Assembly: GCA_002377605.1 (NCBI GenBank)
Contig: DFQD01000148.1
Location: forward strand, 1-18,042
Direction: 5' to 3'
Length of the DNA stretch: 18,042 nucleotides
DNA from: Gammaproteobacteria bacterium UBA3498
GTDB taxonomy: Bacteria > Pseudomonadota > Gammaproteobacteria > Pseudomonadales > Pseudohongiellaceae
In this document: positions 1 through 7,315 of the stretch, piece by piece
How the letters are laid out: the number at the start of each line of letters is the position of its first letter
Numbering within the stretch: position 1 is the first letter of the stretch
Notes under the pieces: generated by a model
The model's input: the letters and a program-made list of their open reading frames with translations, nothing else
The model's database searches: none
Told to the model about the DNA's origin: nothing
Program-made: the position numbers and the translations under genes

Positions 1-136
1 AACTCGGGTCACTGGTATTTACTGGAATCAATCCATCATCTCTATCAAATACACTGGGAGTAAAGTCTTGTCCTACTACAATCAAGATTGGGATTAAGGC
101 GCAAAGCAGAACAATGAAATTTCGTATAGAAGTCAT
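1..136 (-). CDS. Partial secreted protein, N-terminus only (runs off left edge)
   Basis: Reading leftward from an ATG at 136-134, the frame stays open to the window edge (45 codons). The product begins MTSIRNFIVLL and continues through a hydrophobic stretch to about residue 21 (VVG), followed by a polar segment starting QDFTPSVFD. This is the shape of a signal peptide with cleavage near residue 21 or 22. A purine-rich GAGAAAAAG sits directly before the ATG and could act as a weak ribosome binding site. The gene is divergent from the DUF305 gene at 314, so promoters for both should lie in 137-313. Too little is visible to name a family; export is the only functional statement I can support. 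Confidence 0.55.
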   Translation of the reverse strand, partial: MTSIRNFIVLLCALIPILIVVGQDFTPSVFDRDDGLIPVNTSDPS

Positions 137-313
137 CTTTTTCTCAACTATTACAGTGGTTAGTTGCTATTCCAGAAACTAGTGTATTACGTGCTTAATG
201 GCAGGGTCCAGCACAGTATTTAATGTGATATTTGCTCTCCACAAACGGAGATCTATGGGTAAAATGCACGGTTCTCGCTAATGGGGTAGCAATACCTTCA
301 CGGAGTACTATTT

Positions 314-2812
314 ATGAAATCTGCTTACAGCAAAATTGCATCCTACTTGCTATTGGTTTTATCTGGGGTAGTAGTCACCCAAAGCCTGGCTCAGGTGCCA
401 ATTATTCAGCCAGGTGCACCAGGCCAGGCGGGGCGCATAATTACAGCCGAAGAAGCGGCGGATCTTGCAGGTATTCAATATTCAGCAGGAGACGTAATGT
501 TTCTGCAAGGCATGATTTCCCATCATGCTCAAGCCATGGAAATGTCTGCCTTGGTGGAGTCTCGCTCTAATAGAGATACAATGAACTTATTGGCTGAAAG
601 AATTTCGCTTTCTCAGGATGATGAAATTTCGATGATGCAGGATTGGTTGCGCGAGCGCGATCTTGAAGTTCCAAGCTTGGATACTCACCATGCTAACGGT
701 TACAACCTGATGCCTGGCATGCTCACCGATGAGGATATGGCTCAATTAGAGTCAGCATCGGGAGATGCTTTCGACCGCTTATTTTTAGAGTTTATGATCG
801 AACACCATGAAGGCGCTCTTGAAATGGTTGAGAATCTGTTGGATCAAAGAGGTGCAGCCCAGGATCCGGTTCTTTACGCATTTACTTCGGATGTGACTTC
901 AGACCAAAGTGCAGAAATCGACCGAATGGATCTAATGTTAGCAGGATTTAATCCAGATCCTCGCGTTAATCTCGAACCAGGTTTTAGAGATGCTGGAGAA
1001 GCCGCTCTAAATTTACAACTTGTAGCTTCTTTGCCTAAGCCTGACGGTTTTTTCGATCCGGACAATCCGTCAGGGTTACCAAATCGTCCAGAGCCGGAAG
1101 AATCACTAGAGCTGGATGGCGGAGAATCGGATACGGCTGAAGAGCTTACAAATGAGGATGCAGTCAGCGGTCTAGCAGAAACTCCGGCCGATGAAGACGA
1201 GGAAGAAAACGAGAATGATGATCCACGTCCATCTCTCTTAAGTTTTTCTAATACCGATCTTTTGTTCAGTGGAAATTACTTGGTTGCTGGTAACTATCAC
1301 GGATTTAATACTTACGATATTAGCAACCCTTCTATGCCGCAGCACATTAGTTCAGTTGTGTGTCCTGGTGGTCAAGGAGATGTTTCTCTGGTCGGCAATC
1401 TACTGATTATGTCGGTGCAAGAAACACGCGGTCGGCTAGACTGTGGCTTACAAGGTGTGCCAGAACCAAATAGCCAGGAACGCGTGCGAGGAATACGAAT
1501 TTTTGACGTTAGTGATTTCAGCATGCCTATTCAAGTCGGTGCTGTACAAACTTGTCGTGGTTCCCATACCCACACAGTGGTAAGTCAGCCTGACGGGAAC
1601 AATATTGCTTATGTTTATGTCTCAGGAACATCAGGTGTTAGAGACGATGAAGAGCTTGCTGGCTGTTCTGATGATTCGCCATTTGAAAACCCTGAGTCAG
1701 CATTGTTTCGGATTGAAGTTATCGAGATTCCCATGGATCGTCCAGAGGACGCGCGCATTGTGACTCGCCCATTCATCTTTGCTGATCCTGATACTGGTGT
1801 TCTAGCTGGACTATGGGAGGGTGGTGATCATGGTCCTGACACTCAGGATACGCGTGAAACTAATCAGTGCCACGACATTACAACTTTTCCCGAAATGGGA
1901 TTAGCGGCAGGGGCCTGTTCCGGTAATGGGATTTTGTTAGATATTTCTGACCCAACGAATCCATCGCGAATTGATCAGGTTATTGATCCGGGTTTCGCCT
2001 ACTGGCATTCGGCGACCTTTAACAATGATGGCACTAAGGTAATTTTTACCGATGAATGGGGTGGTGGTGGTCGACCTCGTTGCCGTGCATCCGACCCAGT
2101 GACTTGGGGAGCAGATGCGTTTTATGACATCGTTGATGGACAGTTAGAATTCCGATCTCACTACAAGTTGTCAGCACCACAAACAGATACCGAAAATTGT
2201 GTTGCACACAACGGTTCGCTCATTCCCGTTCCGGGCAGAGATATATTTGTTCAAGCTTGGTATCAAGGTGGTGTTTCCGTAGTTGACTTTACGGACTCTG
2301 CAAATCCAGTAGAGATCGCCTTCTTTGATCGCGGGCCATTAGATGAAGAAGAGCTCATAACGGCTGGCTACTGGTCTACCTATTGGTATGGTGGGCACAT
2401 TTATGGGACTGAGATCGCTCGTGGACTAGATGTATTTTCTCTAGAGCCTAGTGATTTTATTACGGCGAATGAAATTGCTGCAGCTTCTCTAAAAGATGCT
2501 GATCTAACTATAAATGCACAAACCCAGCAACGAGTAACTTGGCCTGATGTGCCTGTTGTTGCCCGTGCTTACATGGATCAGTTGCAACGCAGCAATGTTA
2601 TTTCCGGCAGCCAAATTCTTCAATTGAGTGCTGCACTAGATCAAGCAGAAAGATTGCTTTCTAGTAATTCCAGCAATAGCGGTTTGGCAAATGAATTAGA
2701 TGAGTTTGCTGAAACAATGGAAGATGAAGGTAACAGTCGTAATGGCCGAAGTAGGGGCAGATATCTTTCTTTAGCTACGACACTTGAAGGAATCGCAGGA
2801 CAGCTTCGTTAA
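314..2812 (+). CDS. Exported DUF305 / LVIVD-like beta-propeller fusion protein
   Basis: 832 residues. A signal peptide ends near residue 26 (SLA|QV). Residues about 57-210 form a DUF305 domain (ferritin-like helices) with two half-sites: M67-x-x-HH(70-71) with M75 and M77, and M161-x-x-HH(164-165) with M171. DUF305 members with such Met/His sites are linked to copper binding. A very acidic linker (about 254-305) follows. Residues about 306-712 look like a beta-propeller with LVIVD-type strands (YDISNPSMP, FDVSDFSMP, LDISDPTNP, VDFTDSANP). Recurrent histidines lie at 329, 418/420, 520, 565, 632 and 695, and there are several cysteines. The last 110 residues are polar and probably helical. GGAG at 302-305 sits 8 bases before the ATG and fixes this start. 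A terminator follows at 2825. The gene appears monocistronic. Role unknown; periplasmic metal binding or redox handling is inference. Confidence 0.88.
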   Translation: MKSAYSKIASYLLLVLSGVVVTQSLAQVPIIQPGAPGQAGRIITAEEAADLAGIQYSAGDVMFLQGMISHHAQAMEMSALVESRSNRDTMNLLAERISLSQDDEISMMQDWLRERDLEVPSLDTHHANGYNLMPGMLTDEDMAQLESASGDAFDRLFLEFMIEHHEGALEMVENLLDQRGAAQDPVLYAFTSDVTSDQSAEIDRMDLMLAGFNPDPRVNLEPGFRDAGEAALNLQLVASLPKPDGFFDPDNPSGLPNRPEPEESLELDGGESDTAEELTNEDAVSGLAETPADEDEEENENDDPRPSLLSFSNTDLLFSGNYLVAGNYHGFNTYDISNPSMPQHISSVVCPGGQGDVSLVGNLLIMSVQETRGRLDCGLQGVPEPNSQERVRGIRIFDVSDFSMPIQVGAVQTCRGSHTHTVVSQPDGNNIAYVYVSGTSGVRDDEELAGCSDDSPFENPESALFRIEVIEIPMDRPEDARIVTRPFIFADPDTGVLAGLWEGGDHGPDTQDTRETNQCHDITTFPEMGLAAGACSGNGILLDISDPTNPSRIDQVIDPGFAYWHSATFNNDGTKVIFTDEWGGGGRPRCRASDPVTWGADAFYDIVDGQLEFRSHYKLSAPQTDTENCVAHNGSLIPVPGRDIFVQAWYQGGVSVVDFTDSANPVEIAFFDRGPLDEEELITAGYWSTYWYGGHIYGTEIARGLDVFSLEPSDFITANEIAAASLKDADLTINAQTQQRVTWPDVPVVARAYMDQLQRSNVISGSQILQLSAALDQAERLLSSNSSNSGLANELDEFAETMEDEGNSRNGRSRGRYLSLATTLEGIAGQLR

Positions 2813-2824
2813 TGCGGCGCTTAT

Positions 2825-2860
2825 AAAAAAAGGGAGTCGCTTTGGCGACCCCCTTTTTTT
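2825..2860. terminator. Bidirectional Rho-independent terminator
   Basis: Arms 2825-2840 and 2845-2860 are complementary except for an A/C mismatch (2835 with 2850). The stem has a G/C-rich core (GTCGC with GCGAC), a short TTTG loop, an A-run on the left and a T-run on the right. It lies between the stop of the DUF305 gene (+) and the stop of the convergent gene ending at 2875 (-), so it can serve both. Confidence 0.9.
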
Positions 2861-2874
2861 ATGCGAAAGATTAT

Positions 2875-3876
2875 CTAATCGTTAGCGCCACCTTCGGCCG
2901 CTAATCTTTCTTCTGCTCGATGACCGGAAAGAATATATTCCATGCCATAGTTACCTTCATGGCATGCATATTCGTAGATCTTGTCCGGGGTCTTGTCGAA
3001 AATAATTTCGCGGGTGTATGGCGCTGTATAGCTTCCGGGATCCTTTGAAGTAAACCGATATTGAAGCGCATTTTCACCAATTCGAGTTAGGTGCTCTACG
3101 TTTACTTTCTCAATGGTACGAGGGCTAGTGCTACTCTTTTCAGAGTAATTGGTAGTTTCAACAACGAGGGTGTTACCTTCCCACCAACCGCGAGAATCTC
3201 CATGCCAGAGTTTTACGTTAGCATCCAAATGAGCCTTATCAACGATTGGGATTATGCGAACGTCATGCGCCATCTCCTGAATGATCGCAACAGTATCCTT
3301 TGACTGAACAATCTGCCAGTAACTGTTATAGCCAGAGCTTAATCGAGGAGCTCCGAAACTTAGACACCTTTCACCTAAAGGACGATCTTCCCAAGTGTCA
3401 GCTGGATGCAGACGGCGATGCTCGGCCAAATCTCGAGCCGCGGCGATAGCTTCTTCCGTCCGCGGAGGAAATTTACCATTAGGAGGGTCGATTATTTGCG
3501 ATGTGCGTCGGTGAATAGTCCGAGGAGCCATCCATTGTGAATCGTAATTCCCTGTAGTTGGATCATAGGAGTTAATTTCACCTTCAAAAATCGCCTGAAT
3601 TACACCTTCGCCAAAAAGTGCATCTTCGCCAGAGTTTTCAATGGTACTCAGTCCGGCGCGAAGAAAGTCGATATCCTCATCGGTTAAAAATTCTTTGTCC
3701 CCAAAAACATCAGGTCTCTCAACCGGTGTGATGGTATTGTTTTCCCAGACTCCCTGTAAATCTGGGTGCCCATCAACGGTTCTTGGGATTTTATAATCAC
3801 TATCTTGCCCTTGTACTGGCGCGAAAATAAAAAGCGAAGTAAAGAGGACGCTGCAAGCTCTTACTATTGTTTTCAT
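2875..3876 (-). CDS. Secreted protein of an uncharacterised family
   Basis: 333 residues with a signal peptide cleaved near residue 23 (VQG|QD). I recognise the pattern of a widespread, unnamed family of exported proteins: PRTVDGHPDLQGVW at the mature N-terminus (31-44), RPLGERCLSF (165-174), QEMAHDVRIIP (200-210), GDSRGWWEGNTLVVETTNYS (226-245, rich in Trp/Gly) and YACHEGNYGME (303-313). No catalytic motif can be assigned. Only two cysteines remain after export (171 and 305), which could form a disulfide. AGGTGA lies about 7 bases upstream of the ATG, supporting this start. The gene converges on the DUF305 gene and diverges from the hydrolase at 4076. Function unknown; such proteins are often found near periplasmic oxidoreductases, but that is a general impression. 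Confidence 0.85.
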   Translation of the reverse strand: MKTIVRACSVLFTSLFIFAPVQGQDSDYKIPRTVDGHPDLQGVWENNTITPVERPDVFGDKEFLTDEDIDFLRAGLSTIENSGEDALFGEGVIQAIFEGEINSYDPTTGNYDSQWMAPRTIHRRTSQIIDPPNGKFPPRTEEAIAAARDLAEHRRLHPADTWEDRPLGERCLSFGAPRLSSGYNSYWQIVQSKDTVAIIQEMAHDVRIIPIVDKAHLDANVKLWHGDSRGWWEGNTLVVETTNYSEKSSTSPRTIEKVNVEHLTRIGENALQYRFTSKDPGSYTAPYTREIIFDKTPDKIYEYACHEGNYGMEYILSGHRAEERLAAEGGAND

Positions 3877-4075
3877 AGGGCGTCACCTGTTTTTGGCTAA
3901 TGAATGAATTTGAACGGCAATTAGTAAAACAGAGTCTATCAAAGTATCGGCCAAATGGTCTCGCTGATTCGCCTGGTTAGCATTTATTTTTGCTTCTACT
4001 CATTCTGTAATACACTGTGTAACCCTGAATCAATTATAAGAAATTAATTTTAATAAAAACAAAGGCTTACTCGCT

Positions 4076-5107
4076 ATGAATGCTACTCTTAAGCGGTCTT
4101 TTTCTACGCTCGGCTTTGTTCTAATCGTAATTTTCGGAAACACTGCTCTGGGTGCCGATCAATGGCCTGCGGAACCACCTTCTGAACCACCGGCGAATTG
4201 GGGTCCAGTATCAGCAAATTTTGAAGAAATCGAGTACCCGTTCCCAGTGCACTTTTTAAAACTGCGTCGTTTCGATCAAGATATGAATTTGGCTTATATG
4301 GATGTCCCTCCTGCTGGACCTGCTAATGGCCAGACCATTTTTTGGCAGCACGGAATGAATTTTTATTCAGAGGCTTATACGCCAACGATAAAAGCACTTG
4401 CAGCAGAAGGGTTTCGAATAATAGCAGTGGATAGAATTGGATATGGTAAGTCTTCAAAACCAGTTATTCCTTACAATTTTAATTTCGTTGCTGCCAATAT
4501 GAAGGCATTGCTAGACGAACTAAACGTAGACGAAGTAGCCGCTGTTGGGCATTCCATGGGCGGTATGGTAGTGAGTCGATTTGCTATGCTTTATCCAGAT
4601 GTTACCAGCCATGTAGTAATGGTTAATCAAATTGGCCTTACAGACCAAAGGCAAGGTCGTCCCTGGAACGATCCATACGGAGCAGAATTAGCGCCAGCTT
4701 CCTATCGCGGAATCCTGGCAGGGCACCGACGCTATTTTCCTGAAGCATGGCCGCCAGAGCATTTAGAGTTTGTGCGCCGTCAGTATGGGCAAACTTTGAG
4801 TGGAGAATGGCCACGATTAACGATGGTGAGGCGATTGCAGGGAGGTATGCTTTATAACGATCCTGTAGTTTACGATTGGCAGCATATCGAGACCAAGGCA
4901 TTGGTAATCGGCGGTGAAGAAGATGGATTGGTTGCTGATTTTCCAACCCTGGCTCATAACGTAGCCAACAAGTTGCAAAATTCTGCAATTTTATTGTATC
5001 CCGGCATTGGCCACGCACCACAAATTGAAATACCGGATCAATTCCACGCAGATATTGTACGATTTTTAAAATCAGATCCCGCTGAGCCAGCGAGCGCGTG
5101 GGAATAG
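4076..5107 (+). CDS. Exported alpha/beta hydrolase
   Basis: 343 residues. A signal peptide ends near residue 26 (ALG|AD), followed by a Pro-rich linker. The alpha/beta hydrolase fold shows an HG oxyanion motif (QHGMNFYS), the nucleophile elbow GHSMGG with Ser160, a likely acid at Asp283 (GGEEDG) and the catalytic His313 (GIGHAPQ). It therefore carries a complete Ser-Asp-His triad and probably cleaves an ester, lactone or similar bond in the periplasm. AAAGG at 4061-4065 is a modest ribosome binding site. The stop lies 48 bases before the first PQQ gene and no terminator intervenes, so it is probably the first gene of an operon with the two tandem quinoproteins. Substrate unknown; supplying an alcohol to the downstream dehydrogenases is inference. 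Confidence 0.88.
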   Translation: MNATLKRSFSTLGFVLIVIFGNTALGADQWPAEPPSEPPANWGPVSANFEEIEYPFPVHFLKLRRFDQDMNLAYMDVPPAGPANGQTIFWQHGMNFYSEAYTPTIKALAAEGFRIIAVDRIGYGKSSKPVIPYNFNFVAANMKALLDELNVDEVAAVGHSMGGMVVSRFAMLYPDVTSHVVMVNQIGLTDQRQGRPWNDPYGAELAPASYRGILAGHRRYFPEAWPPEHLEFVRRQYGQTLSGEWPRLTMVRRLQGGMLYNDPVVYDWQHIETKALVIGGEEDGLVADFPTLAHNVANKLQNSAILLYPGIGHAPQIEIPDQFHADIVRFLKSDPAEPASAWE

Positions 5108-5135
5108 TCAATAAAACGACTATTTAAAATAATAC

Positions 5136-5147
5136 CCTCTTAAGAGG
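5136..5147 (+). promoter_or_regulatory. 12-bp perfect palindrome overlapping the ribosome binding region
   Basis: CCTCTTAAGAGG lies in the 48-base gap between the hydrolase and the first PQQ gene. Its right half (AAGAGG) is itself Shine-Dalgarno-like, and AGGAA follows 5 bases before the ATG at 5156. In RNA it could fold as a 4-bp stem with a TTAA loop, or in DNA it could be a small operator. The purine-rich sequence supports initiation at 5156; a regulatory role is speculative. Confidence 0.3.
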
Positions 5148-5155
5148 AATAGGAA

Positions 5156-7297
5156 ATGAATCCAAAAAAATTTCTTACGAGTATAAAAATTGGCGTTGCC
5201 GCAGTTTCGCTCCTGATCTGTAGTTCACTGCAAGCACAGGTAACCATAGGTACCGAAAATGGTGAATGGCGTTACATTGGTGGAACAATTGGACACACAA
5301 AGTATTCACCGATAAATCAGATCAACCGTGATAATTTTAGTGACCTTGAACAAGCTTGGGTTTGGCGCACCGACAATTTTGGGCCAAATCTTGATTACTT
5401 TTCTCGCTCAACTCCAATTTATGTTGACGGAATTCTGTATACGGTAGCAACGCCTCGTCGCCAAGTCGTAGCAATCGACCCTGCAACTGGGGAAACACTG
5501 TGGACTTTTAGAGAACCTGAAACCATTCGCCATCAGCGCTCGCCGCGCCAGGCATATGGTAAAGGCGTTACTTATGGAGAGATTGACGGTAGGGGGGTGA
5601 TTTATATTACGACTCCTGGATTCTTTCTCTGGGCATTAGATGCAAAGACTGGTCGACCTATAGAAAATTGGGGCGGTGCCTTTCCTGTTGGAGGTTTTCC
5701 TGAAAGTGGTGTTATCGATTTAATTCCATACCTGGTGGATGATTGGGGCCCATGGCAAGACTATGTGGTCTCGGGTGGTGAATACGATGCAAACTATGGC
5801 GTTCCTAGAGAACTAGGAATGGTTACGGCATCGGCACCCCCGATTGTTGTAAACGGTGTTTTAATAGTCCTGGTAGGACATCAACCTAGTTATGGTCAAA
5901 CTCGAATCGAAAATGTGCCTGGCGACATCATGGGTTTTGATATGGCCACCGGTGAACGCATGTGGAAGTTTCACGTTATTCCGCGCCCTGGTGAGGTTGG
6001 GCATGAAACCTGGCATAACGATGCATGGCGATTCTCCGGTGATATGTCCACTTGGGCACCGGCATCAGCGGATCCAGAATTGGGGTTGGTCTATCTGGTA
6101 ACTAATGCTTCGACTGTTCAGTCTTATGCTGGACATCGTCCCGGCGACAATCTTTTTGGTGGTAGTTTGTTAGCGCTGGATGTGCAGACGGGTGAGCGCC
6201 GGTGGCATTTTCAAATTCATCGCAGTGATCAATGGAATTACGATTTACCTACACCTCCATTGTTAATGGATTTAACCGTGGATGGCCAACAAGTTCCGGC
6301 GGCGATTCAAAATACTAAGCAAGGGCTGGTGTTTGCTTTTAACCGTGCAACCGGTGAGCCAATTTGGCCGATAGAGGATCGCGCAGTAATTCAAACAGAA
6401 GTGCCTGGAAATTTCACCTCACCTACGCAACCTTATCCAACCTGGCCCGAGCCGGTTGATAACATTATTGTCGATGGGCTAACGGAAGATTATTTAATCG
6501 ATTTCACTTCAGAGTTGAGGGAGCAGGCGGCAACTATATTAAACGGTTACCGCGCGGGGGGATTGTACGTACCAGCGCTTCCAAATACTTATGAAGGCGA
6601 ATTTGTAAACAATGCTGGTTGTTTAGGTGGAGGCAATATAATTAACCATCCCCCTACAGCTGATCCGACTTTGGGCATCATGTACAACTCCCATCGGCGC
6701 AATTGTTTTGCTCCTGGGTTTATGCGACCCACCAATGGCGTAGACAGAGACAATCCAAATTATCCCGAACCCGGTGAAGGTGGTGCCACGCCAAACAGTA
6801 CGCCTACGACTGGCACAACTGTCGTAGAATGGTTGCCAGGCGGCGGCGGTGGGCTAGCCACAATCGATGGATTACCTATTTATAAGCGCATGAATAATCA
6901 GCTCACTGCATATCAAATGAACTCGGGAGAGAAAATTTGGTCGCTGCCAGTTGGGCAAACTCCTTCCGAATATGAAAACCATCCATTACTGCAAAATATT
7001 GAGGTCCCGAACGTTGGTGGAGCTGGGTGGTCGATTCAAATGGTTGCTGGCGATCTATTAGTTCAAACGAGGGCATTAAGTGAGGGTATGGCACAAATAG
7101 AACCGGATGCATCGCTCACATTAAATGCGCGTGATAAATTTACAGGAGAAGTAGTCGGATCAGTTCCATTACCAGCACCGGGACAGTACGGCATGATGAC
7201 TTACATGCATCGCGGTCAGCAATACATCGTTGTACAAATCGGTAGCTCTCGAGTCGATTATCCTGGCGCATTGGTTGCTTATCGCCTTCCAAACTAG
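5156..7297 (+). CDS. Periplasmic PQQ-dependent dehydrogenase-like protein (glucose dehydrogenase-type), tandem copy 1
   Basis: 713 residues. A signal peptide is cleaved near residue 27 (LQA|QV), and the rest is an eight-bladed quinoprotein propeller. The sequence resembles the soluble relatives of membrane glucose/quinate dehydrogenase: GEWRYIGG, TPRRQVVAIDPATGETLW, GEVGHETWHNDAW, GHRPGDNLFGGSLLALD, TKQGLVFAFNRATGEPIWPI and a C-terminal MTYMHRGQQYIVVQ. It lacks the N-terminal membrane helices of E. coli Gcd and has no CxxCH heme site. The active-site segment reads DQWNYDLP. Asn361 aligns with catalytic Asp466 of E. coli Gcd, while Lys388 lies exactly 27 residues further on, as Lys493 does there. 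The expected role is oxidation of an alcohol or sugar with PQQ, but the Asn makes normal catalysis uncertain. It is followed after 18 bases by a close paralogue. Confidence 0.9.
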   Translation: MNPKKFLTSIKIGVAAVSLLICSSLQAQVTIGTENGEWRYIGGTIGHTKYSPINQINRDNFSDLEQAWVWRTDNFGPNLDYFSRSTPIYVDGILYTVATPRRQVVAIDPATGETLWTFREPETIRHQRSPRQAYGKGVTYGEIDGRGVIYITTPGFFLWALDAKTGRPIENWGGAFPVGGFPESGVIDLIPYLVDDWGPWQDYVVSGGEYDANYGVPRELGMVTASAPPIVVNGVLIVLVGHQPSYGQTRIENVPGDIMGFDMATGERMWKFHVIPRPGEVGHETWHNDAWRFSGDMSTWAPASADPELGLVYLVTNASTVQSYAGHRPGDNLFGGSLLALDVQTGERRWHFQIHRSDQWNYDLPTPPLLMDLTVDGQQVPAAIQNTKQGLVFAFNRATGEPIWPIEDRAVIQTEVPGNFTSPTQPYPTWPEPVDNIIVDGLTEDYLIDFTSELREQAATILNGYRAGGLYVPALPNTYEGEFVNNAGCLGGGNIINHPPTADPTLGIMYNSHRRNCFAPGFMRPTNGVDRDNPNYPEPGEGGATPNSTPTTGTTVVEWLPGGGGGLATIDGLPIYKRMNNQLTAYQMNSGEKIWSLPVGQTPSEYENHPLLQNIEVPNVGGAGWSIQMVAGDLLVQTRALSEGMAQIEPDASLTLNARDKFTGEVVGSVPLPAPGQYGMMTYMHRGQQYIVVQIGSSRVDYPGALVAYRLPN
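7184..7233 (+). repeat. 50-bp identical block, copy in first PQQ gene
   Basis: This stretch near the 3' end of the first PQQ gene is identical base for base to 9350-9399 in the second. It encodes the C-terminal quinoprotein motif containing QYGMMTYMHRGQQYIVV. After one mismatch, another 11 bases match. Elsewhere even conserved amino-acid stretches of the two genes differ at many synonymous positions. Confidence 0.85.
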
Positions 7298-7315
7298 GCC
7301 GGCCATGGAAACCCA

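Noticed and set aside
232..570. 112-codon frame overlapping the start of the DUF305 gene
   Set aside because: It is out of frame with a well-supported gene, has low-complexity Ser/Arg/Gly content, no domain and no ribosome binding site.
4638..5111. 157-codon frame on the minus strand
   Set aside because: It lies entirely antisense to the catalytic half of the alpha/beta hydrolase and shows no recognisable protein pattern.
7298..7305. GGCCGGCC-like palindrome in the gap between the PQQ genes
   Set aside because: A short GC palindrome spanning the stop codon region in an 18-base gap. It is too short and isolated to call regulatory.
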